Positions 21,149 through 30,322 of a DNA stretch of 30,322 bases are shown in pieces. Origin of the DNA: Skeletonema tropicum (taxonomy: Eukaryota; Bacillariophyta; Thalassiosirophyceae; Thalassiosirales; Thalassiosiraceae); contig JAWZXG010000075.1 in assembly GCA_037178625.1 (NCBI GenBank), forward strand, positions 1 through 30,322, written 5' to 3'. The position numbers and the translations under genes were made by a program. Numbering within the stretch: the stretch's first letter is position 1; the number at the start of each line of letters is the position of its first letter. The notes below the pieces were generated by a model, which ran no database searches, had not been told where the DNA came from, and worked only from the letters and a program-made list of their open reading frames with translations.

Positions 21149-23616
21149 ATGACGCAGGCAGGCGAAGAAAGCATCTGCGGGGTGAAATCGATTGTCTCTG
21201 GAGAGATTAAAAGGCAACCCTCGTGGAGCGACTTTAATTCTCTTATCAATCGAATTGAAACTCTTGAACAAGAACGCAGAGATGAGGCCCTCCCATTGGT
21301 AAACGCTAGCGATGATGGAATTGCTGATGTCGACGACTTTAATGATGACGATGCTGTTTCCCTCCCTTCATCAAGAGGACGAACTTTCGACAACGAAATC
21401 GAAGAAGTGGAACACAGGTTTGACAACTTTGAATTTCCAGAGAGTACCTTCACTTTCTTGGTCGCGGAACCCATCTTTTCGACTCCCTTTGCTGCGGGCT
21501 GCGTTAGTTACGCGATGTCTCTTACTTGTCTTATTCTTGCCTTAAAGAATGAGCTTGACAACGGCACAGATGATAATCCGCACGGCGTCGCAGAAGTAAC
21601 GAGGAATGTCCGCGCGACGCAGTTTCTTGGAATCATCATTGGAGTACTAATGGGTAAGTTGGATTATATATCCTTAATATTATTTCATTTCCCCCATCAC
21701 ATCATGACCAACGTGTGATAAACATGTTTTACCTCAGATGATGAGATCCCAACTGGGCTTGAACTGATTGGAAAGGCGCTGGAACAGAAGAAAGATAGTG
21801 ACAAACATTTCCCCACACACCGAATCTTCTTTTCATCACTCTTACGCATCTCCATAGGTGTCATGTTTCTGACTTGTCTATTCTTCGTCGTTATACAAGA
21901 GAACAATGTTTTTGGCTATCTTTTTTGATGTGTTAGGTAAGACACTTTTACTGCTGCAGCTCTACTTGCCGTCTTTTGTATCAATATTCTCATTATTTAT
22001 TTCGACAACAGCTCTTGAGTTTGTTGAGAATATTGATGATGTCGTCTTTCAACTTTGTAGACGAGGCTTTTTCAGCCGCCGCTTGAAAATTGCAGCAAAT
22101 AAAGATAATGTGATTCAGTGCAGTTCGTCCGCAAGTGCGCGCAGACTCCGCAAATGGTCAAAGAGGGTTATCCGATTTGTCTACTTTTCTATCATGATTG
22201 TGATGTGTGTTGGCTTGTCATACATTGCTGCTCATCAACCCTCCGGGGCATATGGGTGCACCTCTATTGTTGTTCAGTTTGGTGACGAGGTATGGGAGGA
22301 TGCATGGGTCGCCCTTGAAGATACGTGCTCCGTCGACTCCGATTGTAGCAATGAAAATCAGAAATGCTTCCAAGAAGAATGCTACGAAAAGAGGCTTTTA
22401 ATCTTCAGCCACTTCAATGGACTTTATAACTTTGACGGTATAGAATCACAGCGCCCGGTTTACATCGAAATGAACAAAGAAAAGGGTGATAAATACAAGA
22501 ATACGATCCCTGCTGAGATCGTCTACTGCGAAGATATCGAGAGTTGGGTCTTCCGTCACCCAAACATTAGAACAACCTTGGATTCAGAGGAGTCAAATGA
22601 GTGCCAGTGGCTGTTGCGATCAGAGCAAACAGAGGACTTTGATCTCGTAGAATTATCTACCGGCTTTTGGCGTCTTTGGGATGGAAAGATAGTCGTAAGT
22701 AGATGACCTGTTGAGGGCCATTTGACTTGAGTGCACCACCTCCATTCTTTTGCAGTCTTTCACACGTACGCTTCCACCTAGATCAAAAACTCACTTTCTT
22801 CTTTTTAACTTCTTAGGATGATTACCGTATTGATATTGATTGCGCGGAGTGCAGTAACGATTCCGATTGCAACTACATGGGCACTTGCGTAGATGAAGAG
22901 CTGGATCAAAGGTGTGAATGCTTCGACGGCCGGTACGGGATTTTTTGCCAGTTTGTCTCACCTTGTGATGCCATTCGGTCTGAGAAAGATGCGAACACCA
23001 CACTTAAAGTTGTGAAGGATATGGATAAAGATGGCGACAGTATTGACTTCGTTGCTGTTTATGGTCGGCCAATGTACTCGGTGATGATGCAAGGGAAGCC
23101 ATACAGCCTAATGAGAGACGGTTATCCAGGTCAAGAAGAAAAATATTTTTCGGTTGAATATCCAGTTAATGCTTCTGTGACCAATCGCCCCTCACAAACA
23201 TAACAATCCTGATCAGTACGATGACGACGACTTTTTTGAGATCAGTAACAAATCAGTAGCTTTTCAGCAGCTGATGAAGAATTACACCTTTCTTCTACGT
23301 TATACCGGCAGCAGGTGGTACGGTCAAATTGTTGATCCTACTTTGTCTTCAAATTCATTCAAAGAAGAAGAATACCACGCGTTCTGGATGAACGCCTTTT
23401 CAGGTCTGGGTCAAGAGGACAATTCCACTCTGATAATTAGCGAAGCAACGACCGCAGGCCATCCTGCAGGAGTTGGACTTCTTCGAGATGCGCAGACGTA
23501 ACAAGGAGTTTGAAGGTGGGGAATTCCTCTATGACTACTCGCCATATGGTGTTCTTTTACCCTTGGTAGCTCTCGATGGAGCAGGTTTCTTCCACTGCAA
23601 CAAGCCGTCTGAGTAG
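21149..23616 (+). CDS. EGF-type multipass membrane protein (right copy)
   Basis: The exons are 21149-21653, 21738-21936, 22012-22694 and 22817-23616, with GT-AG introns of 84, 75 and 122 bases. Corrected against the left arm, the product is 727 residues. The first 100 residues are soluble and acidic. Hydrophobic segments follow at about 113-132, 155-170, 210-230 and in exon 3 (VIRFVYFSIMIVMCVGLSYI). The rest is probably outside the cell or in the lumen: a cysteine motif (CSVDSDCSNENQKC), then an EGF-like module in exon 4 (CAECSNDSDCNYMGTC...CECFDGRYGIFC) and a long aromatic-rich tail. This layout resembles membrane proteins I associate with diatoms; function is unknown. Indels in this arm are an extra T near 21912, an extra A near 23183 and an extra G near 23474. 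The ATG lies 88 bases downstream of the hammerhead-like motif. Confidence 0.82.
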
Positions 23617-23698
23617 ATCTATCTGGACAGAGGTTTAGTCACACTATGAAACACTGTGTTCATGTGAGTTAAACAGTCGTTGGGTTACTACTTAAAAT

Positions 23699-25783
23699 CT
23701 AATAATTTGTTTGCAGATGCCAATTCGCTGTTCTACGAGGAGTTATGAAGCGAGCTTGGTTCTGACGTCTTCGTGACTTCTTTCTGCTTGACGCGGTACT
23801 ATCAAGGGGATGCTTTTTCCACAACGGCTTTTGTTCAATGTGACATTCTTGCGCATCGCGTTTCATCTGAGCGCACAGTTTTGTAGGTGCCTCTCCAGGT
23901 AGCTTCAACAACTTGCCTTCTGCCATGTTAGAGCTTTGTTCTGCGACCTTTGGATGGATGTGGTAGCGTAAGAGAGAGAGCTCCCATAAGGATGTCGCAT
24001 GAGAGTTTGAGTGCTCTGGATCTTCCGCATCTGGAGAAAATACTCCTTCTGCAACTACTTCCTCTTCGTTTTCGAGCATGCGCCCAATTTTAGAGGACGA
24101 GGAAGTAGAATAACGCGACGCTATTTGGCGTGTGCATGCAAGAAGTGGGACAGAAGATGATGGCATGCAGTGTAGAGACGAAGATGTCAACCGTTTGAGA
24201 AACCCGGCAAGCCTTAATGAAGATAATTCCCTTCGTTGGAGAAAAGCATGATCCAAACACTGGATAATTTCTTCAATAATCTTCCCTTCATCGTTGGATT
24301 GGGCATCCTCTGCGCTAGTTGATGGAAGAGAACTTTCGTTGATTGGAATCCCAATTCGTGGAAGTAACCCATAGAGTGGAATCAAGTACTGTTTCGTGTC
24401 GACTGGAATCGTATCCCTACCTGGACCACGCAACGTCTTTAGTGCGCATAAGATACAATGCGCACAAGAATCAGTTGACAGCCTATCTCCATTCTCAAGG
24501 AGCTTTTTGAGAACTTCTAACAGGTCAACAACCGCATCCAAATGTATCAAGTGACTGAACTTTGCAAGGCCCCGGAGAGCACACGGAAGGAGTCTTGAGT
24601 CAACCACTTTGCTGTCAACTTGCTCCTCAGCACCATCCTGCACCTTCAATATCCTGAAATAAGTCAAAATTATCGCGTGCAACGTATCTGCCTGATTTTT
24701 AGCCAGCTCCAACTTGTCAACAGTTGCTTCTCCTTCCTTCATTTCATTTTCAATATCTTGAGTATCTTTGTCTTGTTGCGACTTCTTCGCTCGTTTCTTC
24801 TTCACCTGCGCAGCTATTTTCGCTGCCATAGCTTCATCCTCATGAATGCGCAATGGTAGCGAAAGCCAAGTATTCATCACATCTGGATGAATACCACGTC
24901 CGCCTTGCTGGTTGTGCCGTTCTTTCACCATTTTTGCAATACGGCGTACAGCCTCTAACGATGCATCTCCTTGCACGTCTTTTGTGAATAAGACAGACAG
25001 AGCTTGACAGCACGCGAGCCTGACATCATCTGATGAATGATTGTTTGCTTGTCTCACAACAATTTGAATGAGATTTGAGCGGAAGTTGAACAGGTAACTT
25101 GTTTGTAGAAGCTGCGACAGCGCAATAATAGACGTGGCAGCAAGAGTTGTAGGAGGTCCAGTTTGATCCGACAACCCACGATGGCCAAACTTTCCGTCTT
25201 CCCAAGTTTTCTCTAGCAACTGCAAGTAGCGTTGATAAGCTTGTAATAGCTTGCGCTCATAATCCCAAGTTTGTTTCACATCTTTGGAGACTCGAACGTT
25301 CATCTCTGCTTCTGTTGGCAAGCGTATGCGATCGCTCGGAAGGATGTCCTGGAATATGGCAAGTAACGACAATAGAGCTAGACGGGCAGCATGAGCATCG
25401 TGTCCATTCGTAGATAGAGATGCCAATTCGAACAACTTGTTCATTTTGGATTGAGTTTTGTGGTATTGTTTTTCATTATTTGCGTCCGCATCTTGATCTT
25501 TTGTGTTGGTCTTTGCCGTCGTCGGCGTTACATCAGTGCGAGAAGACGTAAGTGCAGTTGATGGATCCTCAAGGATTGACTCACTCAACTCGGCAATCAG
25601 CTCAATACGCTTTTGAGGCATGAGTCTTTCCAGAGGAACATCGATGCCGACGATGGATGAGGAAGGTTTCGGAGTGAAATAAGGAGTCTTTGCTGCCATA
25701 GCAGCCTTTCTCTGCTGTTTTTTCGTAGCAGGCTTCCCATCTACTTCGCCCGGTCGGTCTCTCTTTCTACCCTTTTCCATCAT
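23699..25783 (-). CDS. NOC3: NOC3, nucleolar complex protein (intact copy)
   Basis: This unbroken ORF encodes 694 residues, against about 660-800 in known NOC3 proteins. The N-terminus is basic (KGRKRDRP, KKQQRK), as expected for a nucleolar protein. The NOC3 N-terminal domain is clear at about 112-195 (KLFELASL, LLSLLAIFQDILPSDRIR, VSKDVKQTWDYERKLLQAYQRYLQLLE). A basic, glutamine-rich linker lies near 325-350. The C-terminal CBF/Mak21-type region includes WELSLLRYHIHPKV at about 599, and the end is again arginine- and lysine-rich. With NOC2, NOC3 escorts the 60S pre-ribosome from nucleolus to nucleoplasm, and in yeast it also takes part in replication licensing. No introns are seen. It is divergent from Rab5 and convergent with the membrane protein gene. 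Confidence 0.95.
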   Translation of the reverse strand: MMEKGRKRDRPGEVDGKPATKKQQRKAAMAAKTPYFTPKPSSSIVGIDVPLERLMPQKRIELIAELSESILEDPSTALTSSRTDVTPTTAKTNTKDQDADANNEKQYHKTQSKMNKLFELASLSTNGHDAHAARLALLSLLAIFQDILPSDRIRLPTEAEMNVRVSKDVKQTWDYERKLLQAYQRYLQLLEKTWEDGKFGHRGLSDQTGPPTTLAATSIIALSQLLQTSYLFNFRSNLIQIVVRQANNHSSDDVRLACCQALSVLFTKDVQGDASLEAVRRIAKMVKERHNQQGGRGIHPDVMNTWLSLPLRIHEDEAMAAKIAAQVKKKRAKKSQQDKDTQDIENEMKEGEATVDKLELAKNQADTLHAIILTYFRILKVQDGAEEQVDSKVVDSRLLPCALRGLAKFSHLIHLDAVVDLLEVLKKLLENGDRLSTDSCAHCILCALKTLRGPGRDTIPVDTKQYLIPLYGLLPRIGIPINESSLPSTSAEDAQSNDEGKIIEEIIQCLDHAFLQRRELSSLRLAGFLKRLTSSSLHCMPSSSVPLLACTRQIASRYSTSSSSKIGRMLENEEEVVAEGVFSPDAEDPEHSNSHATSLWELSLLRYHIHPKVAEQSSNMAEGKLLKLPGEAPTKLCAQMKRDAQECHIEQKPLWKKHPLDSTASSRKKSRRRQNQARFITPRRTANWHLQTNY

Positions 25784-26141
25784 GATGTTTCAATTTGTAT
25801 ATAGTCTTCACTCCAATCTTCAAAGCATTACTCCTACTACATTGGCAATCAATGGCACCAGCAAAGAAGGTTTTTGCTTTTTTCTTTTGTGGAGCGGAGT
25901 TTGAAAATTGGGGCAGACAGACTTCACTCTACATAAGATGGGGCTCTACCGTAGGAGAGAATATTGGTAGGCTGATAAGTTTTACATAGGATGAGAACGA
26001 GAAGGATTTGGGAAAGCCAGAAAACACAAACGCCAAGCCCAAGCCAAGCAAGAAGACGCAGTCAAAAACGAAAGAGTTCTTCATTTTACGTCGCCCATTC
26101 GACCGCAACACCAATAAGCAGCCTCAATAGACAGAATAGCC
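25784..26141. promoter_or_regulatory. Divergent intergenic region, NOC3 / Rab5 (right copy)
   Basis: This is the mirror of 4174-4531, with no gene seen. It should contain the promoters of both flanking genes. Confidence 0.5.
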
Positions 26142-27016
26142 ATGAGCAACCGCGTATGCCACTTTAAATTGGTCCTCCTCGGCGACACTGCTGTCGGGAA
26201 GTCATGCCTCGTCGTCAGATTCGTTAGAGATGAATTTTTTGAATTTCAGGAGCCAACTATCGGAGGTGAGGCTCTTCTCTCTCAACTATCGTGCATCTTA
26301 GTCTTTTGAGTTTTATTGCTGCTGAGGGCTGCATTGATTTGGTGCTGCGCATGCACCTGAACATTTACGACATTATTTTAGACTAACAATTGAAATGTAT
26401 TCCCTTCGCCCACCTCAACACAACATATGTACACACAAAACATGCATATCCACAGCCGCTTTCTTGACACAAACTGTAGCTCTCGATGACTCCACTGTAA
26501 AATTTGAGATTTGGGATACTGCAGGACAAGAACGATACCGCTCTCTAGCCCCAATGTATTACAGAGGTGCAGCAGCAGCCATCGTCGTTTATGATATTAC
26601 TAATCCGGATTCTTTTGCAGGGGCGAAGTCCTGGGTGAAGGAATTGCAACGAAGGGGGGATCAGAATGTTGTCATCGCGATGGTGAGTACAAAGTCATAT
26701 TTTTGATTACGAAGAGGTGTGGACTGCGAGATACTAAACATGCATTGCACTTGCTTTTTTTATGTCCTCATTATATGTAAGGCCGGAAATAAAGCTGATC
26801 TTGAGGGACGCCGTAAAGTAGAGTTTGCGGATGCGAACGCATATGCCGAGGAAAACGGTATTTTGCACATGGAAACATCGGCTAAGAGTGCCAACAATGT
26901 CAAAGATCTATTCGTGGAAATTGCCAAAAGACTGCCGAAGGCTACACAGCAACCTGACCGAGAGGCCTTTCCCATTGGAATGCAACAAAAGAATGAGAGT
27001 AGGAGGCTGTTGTTAA
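26142..27016 (+). CDS. RAB5: Rab5-family small GTPase (right copy, frameshift at the C-terminus)
   Basis: The exons are 26142-26265, 26456-26682 and 26782-27016, with introns of 190 and 99 bases (GT-AG). Residues 14-21 are the P-loop GDTAVGKS. The effector region reads [11 protein letters not shown] across intron 1, which is typical of Rab5. WDTAGQERY is at 61-69, NKAD at 120-123 and ETSAK follows. One extra G near 27003-27006 spoils the last residues, which in the left arm read SRSCC, the prenylation signal. The product is 194 residues. Rab5 recruits tethering factors to early endosomes, and the intact nucleotide-binding motifs argue for a functional GTPase. Confidence 0.94.
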
Positions 27017-27341
27017 CCAAATATTGAGGAGATTGATTTTATTTTGCCATTTGCTTTGTGGCAAAGTTTATACGTGTGTAGAAGTGTTAGATAGGTATGG
27101 TGCAATGATTGTCCCGAAGAGAATAGAGTTTGTTAGGATTTCGATGCTCTTTGGTGAACATTTTTGGGTGATCGCCTTGGATCTTGGTCAAAAGCTGATC
27201 ATTCTGGATACGTTTGCAACGAATTCCACTGGCATCTGAAGACAAATATTCTATATAATTACTTGTTTGAAACAAATATCTATTCTTACAACACAAACGA
27301 AATCTTTGAAACTCGAACGAGACAAAGTGATTACACCTGAA
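27017..27341. other. Convergent 3' intergenic gap, Rab5 / desaturase (right copy)
   Basis: This is the mirror of 2973-3298: AT-rich 3' UTR sequence with no recognisable gene or RNA. One-base homopolymer differences from the left arm are present, for example near 27177. Confidence 0.5.
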
Positions 27342-28513
27342 TCATTTCACAAGACCACCTCGTGCCCTCAATGCATCGATTTCTTTCTTCTCCATTGTAA
27401 CACGCTTGGTTCGTGAATATGGTGAAATGCCATCATCCACAATGTAGTCATAGATGACCTTAATCCATGAATGATAGTGAGGAATAGCATCGTAATACTC
27501 CGGAGCAATCCTGCGAACATCGGGAAGGTGCCTCCCACTAATATTGGCAAAATCGTGATGGCTCATTGTGATACCCTACATTGAACGTAAGCCAATTAAG
27601 CGGTCCATAATAGCTAAATGTTTCCTGCCCCTCATGCATGACATAGTGCTCGGCAATGAAATGGCCAGCAACTGGGTGCAACCCCATACCAAACAGAGTA
27701 CCAACGACAAGATACAGAAGTTCAACGTAATCCCCAAACATACACAATGCTCAGATCAAACGCAATGATGCAGACAATATTGATGAATTCCCATCGTGTC
27801 GGTTCTTTGGGGTTGACCGCCAAGGGACGTAAAGAATAGAACAAAGGTTGCAACAAACACCACAAACACCTTGCGAGGAGAAGAGTGGAAGAACCATCCC
27901 TCCCACTCAGTCGGAATATCCACATCGACTACATCTTCACCCTGAAATTTGTGATGCTCCATATGATACCGTTTGAAACTGGCAGCGGCAGGGATACCCA
28001 TGGGCAAATTTGCAAGTATGGCAAGGAACCGATTGGGTGTTACCCCCTTCGCACCGAGATTGTGGGATAGTTCGTGCATTGCAAGTGTCATCATGTGGTT
28101 GATGGATCCGGAGAGAGTGTAACAGCAGAATAGCCACGTGTACCATGGTGCTCCCTGTAGAACGTGGAGCGAGAGGAGTTGGAAGGCTACCCAGAATGCT
28201 ACTTTGAATTTGGTCGATGTATCTATGCCCATGTAACTGCTTTAGAGATGGATGTTTGCCCAGAATCTCTTGTTTTCTGCAATTTACGACGATGGTCATG
28301 ATGAAATAAAAGTTAGAAACAATGCGAAATACATAACAGCATCGAAACGAGAAGCATTGTTGTTGTTTTTTGACCCACTCACCTTCTTCTATGTGGCTCT
28401 TCATCGTGTGCCCAATAAAATTTTGGTTGACTCTGAACTTTTTCTTCTCGCTCCTTGTCCAGTACGGAGACTATATTATCCTGCTTGGCGATTGCACATC
28501 CGCCCCTCCCCAT
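27342..28513 (-). CDS. DEGS1-like: Sphingolipid delta-4 desaturase (right copy, frameshifts)
   Basis: Exon 1 is 28513-28383, the intron is 28382-28277 (106 bases, with six A where the left arm has five) and exon 2 is 28276-27342. An extra T at the KQYMGID stretch (near 28233), an extra T near 27868 and an extra C inside the third histidine box (near 27560), with others, break the frame. The left arm is intact at all these points, so the breaks look like sequencing errors. Confidence 0.9.
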
Positions 28514-28805
28514 TGTTGCTAAATGTTTTGCTGCTGGTATTGGATTCTTTTTCCTGATCTTTCTATTCCATTGGCTCAGAGAACGAGAGCTCCTCCTCCA
28601 CCGCTATCGCTGTATATATCTTGATCTTGAGAGCTTTGCCCTTGCTTTGCTCCTGAGCTTTATTTTGGCCGAAAACTGCTTTCTTTCTCGCCACCACAGA
28701 TGCACGAAAATGGCGGAGGAGGGCAAAAACAGGGCCCCAAAAATCCACAACACAGCATAGAAGTCTATCATAGTCACACATGGTTGATGTTGTGTGTAGA
28801 AGCCG
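28514..28805. promoter_or_regulatory. Divergent intergenic region, desaturase / Nudix fusion (right copy)
   Basis: This is the mirror of 1517-1805. It has a four-base AAAG-type insertion near 28560 and one base fewer in a CCC run nearby. No separate gene is seen. Confidence 0.5.
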
Positions 28806-30322
28806 ATGTGCTCGAATAGGATTAGGACTAGTAGGCCAACAATAACCATCTACATCCTAGTCACTGTCTGGGTTACGCTACTGCACTGCAGACACTGCCT
28901 TTGTTTTACGGCTGTCAGCCGATTGCTTGGACCGACAGCTTCATTGGCGCCGACGACGACGAGAATGTCCATGTCAAGAAGTAATGATGATGTAGACTAA
29001 TCAAGATGCATCAACGCTATTCCATCACGCCTTGGACTCTTCTCGACTTGGTAGAAGGCATGATTCTCTCGAGTCTTATACAGCTTCTGTGGGGCGCGAC
29101 AGTCAGATCAGCAATGTAGACATCCCAAAAGAGTTTTCATTAGTGACAATACTGTGTCGGAATAATGAAGACAAACAATCCGACAACACTGACAATACTA
29201 GAAGTAATTTAAGCATCTTGATAGGAAAGAAGTTGAGAGGCTTGGAGCTGGATTCTACAATTGCTTTGGAGGGAAGCTCGAGAAGGATCTGGGAGAGCAA
29301 AACAAGCCAGCAATTGGGGCTGTTCGTGAGCTAGAAGAAGAAACTGGCATCTCTGTTCCACTCTCAACTATGGAAAAATCATTTGTTGGCACTATCAATT
29401 TTACATTTGACGATTGGGAAGAAAATAGAGCAATGAAAGTTCATCTGTTTTGTGTCTTTGTATCTCTTTCAGTGGATGCAACCAATTCTACAAAAGCTCA
29501 CAATTTTGATGCAAATACAATCAATATCGACCCAGATCAAATAAGAGGTTGCGACGAGATCGAACCAGTCTTGTTGCACAAACTGTTACGATTTGCCACT
29601 TGAGCAAATGTTTGCAGATGATTCTATATGGCTTCCAATGCTTCTACATCATCATGAGACAAGTATCGGGTAAATATCAAGTTCGATGCTTGGTTTCATT
29701 TTCACAAAGGGGGTGCGGAAACCAACTCTATTATGCATTATCACATTCAAAGACATTGTAATCAAAATATTTTATCCAATGATGGAGATGGAGCAAAACA
29801 ATCGGCAAAATTCAATCTCGAAAAGAAGCTGTTTCATGCTCTTCATGATAATCATATTCATAACCCGTCAATCAAAGAATTTAAAGAATCTTGGAGCTTT
29901 GCAAATAGTGTACGTTCCTTTCTGAAGGAGGGAAAGAGGATGACACACGTGTTGGATGTAGCTGGTGGGCACGGTGCACTTGGTAAGCTTCACACCGACG
30001 TGATGTGCAAGACATTCTCCTGATTCTGTTTCGATGAAAAGTATTTTTACTCACCTTGCCTTGAACCGACTCTGAGTAGCGGCATTGTTTCTTCTTCTGG
30101 TGCCAGAATGTGAGTCTGCTACTGTCATTGACCCTGCGATTGTGAAAGGAGAAGTTGGTGTCAAGGATGCCTGGCGTGAATTTTGGGGCGATAAAAAGTT
30201 AGTTTATAGACACGAGTGCCTGCGGACTGGATTGAGAAAGGAACTTGACAATATCTTGCACGCCAACAATCTAAACATATCTCCAACCAATGTACTTGTG
30301 GTAGCATGCCATGCCTGTCAGT
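28806..30322 (+). CDS. Nudix hydrolase - methyltransferase fusion (partial, right copy, frameshifts)
   Basis: Exon 1 is 28806-29982, the intron is 29983-30079 and exon 2 is 30080-30322, running off the window. Exon 2 gives AALFLLLVPE...VIDPA...CLRTGLRKEL...VVACHACQ, supporting a methyltransferase second half. Exon 1 is broken by an extra A near 28997, a missing T near 29243 in the GFGAG stretch, an extra A near 29582 and a missing G near 29669. The left arm reads through all four. Confidence 0.82.

Larger units (their letters stand above)
15206..30321 (-). repeat. Right arm of a 15.1-kb inverted repeat
   Basis: This is the mirror image of 1-15119. It ends one base before the window end, where base 30322 is an extra T. 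It carries the same genes in reverse order and on opposite strands. Its indels differ from those of the left arm: NOC3, the N-terminal half of the reverse transcriptase and most of the membrane protein are intact here, while the desaturase, the Nudix fusion and the Rab5 C-terminus are broken here. This complementary breakage is typical of independent read errors. Confidence 0.97.

Noticed and set aside
1..30322. Palindrome as a viral or organelle inverted repeat
   Set aside because: The genes are ordinary nuclear genes with spliceosomal introns. No viral capsid or packaging genes and no plastid rRNA or photosystem genes are present.

Overview
The window looks like nuclear DNA of a eukaryotic alga, most likely a diatom or a related heterokont (inference). 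The genes are short and tightly packed, with small GT-AG introns. They include a sphingolipid delta-4 desaturase, a Rab5 GTPase, the nucleolar protein NOC3, a multi-membrane-pass EGF-type protein of a kind I associate with diatoms, and a Nudix-methyltransferase fusion. I see no bacterial operons, tRNAs, rRNAs or CRISPR arrays.

The overriding feature is that almost the whole window is one inverted repeat. Bases 1-15119 reappear reverse-complemented at 15206-30321, leaving only an 86-base single-copy loop (15120-15205). Both arms end at the same outer base. The unique content is therefore about 15.2 kb, shown twice. In every stretch I compared, the arms differ by small insertions or deletions, mostly in homopolymers, and not by substitutions. 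Each arm breaks different genes, so every host gene is readable only by comparing the arms. This fits a fold-back (template-switch) molecule sequenced with uncorrected indels better than a real genomic palindrome, although the sequence alone cannot exclude the latter.

Layout of the left arm, outside to centre: Nudix-methyltransferase gene (minus, runs off the edge at base 1); desaturase (plus, 1806-2972, divergent from the first gene); Rab5 (minus, 3299-4173); NOC3 (plus, 4532-6617, divergent from Rab5); EGF-type membrane protein (minus, 6700-9172, four exons); a hammerhead-ribozyme-like motif and a run of RNA hairpins (about 9255-9536); a large Penelope-like reverse transcriptase gene (minus, 9516-13042); a small unknown ORF (13189-13395); and two partial tandem copies of a PIF1-like helicase 3' end, each followed by the same hairpin. 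The right arm repeats all this in mirror order and on the opposite strand.

The host genes do not form a pathway; they are ordinary housekeeping neighbours in divergent and convergent pairs. The interesting biology is the mobile DNA in the inner 6 kb of each arm: an endonuclease-less Penelope-like reverse transcriptase with a long N-terminal extension, followed on the same strand by structured RNA and a candidate type I hammerhead ribozyme, next to truncated helicase copies. Hammerheads are known from Penelope-like elements, so the pairing is coherent.
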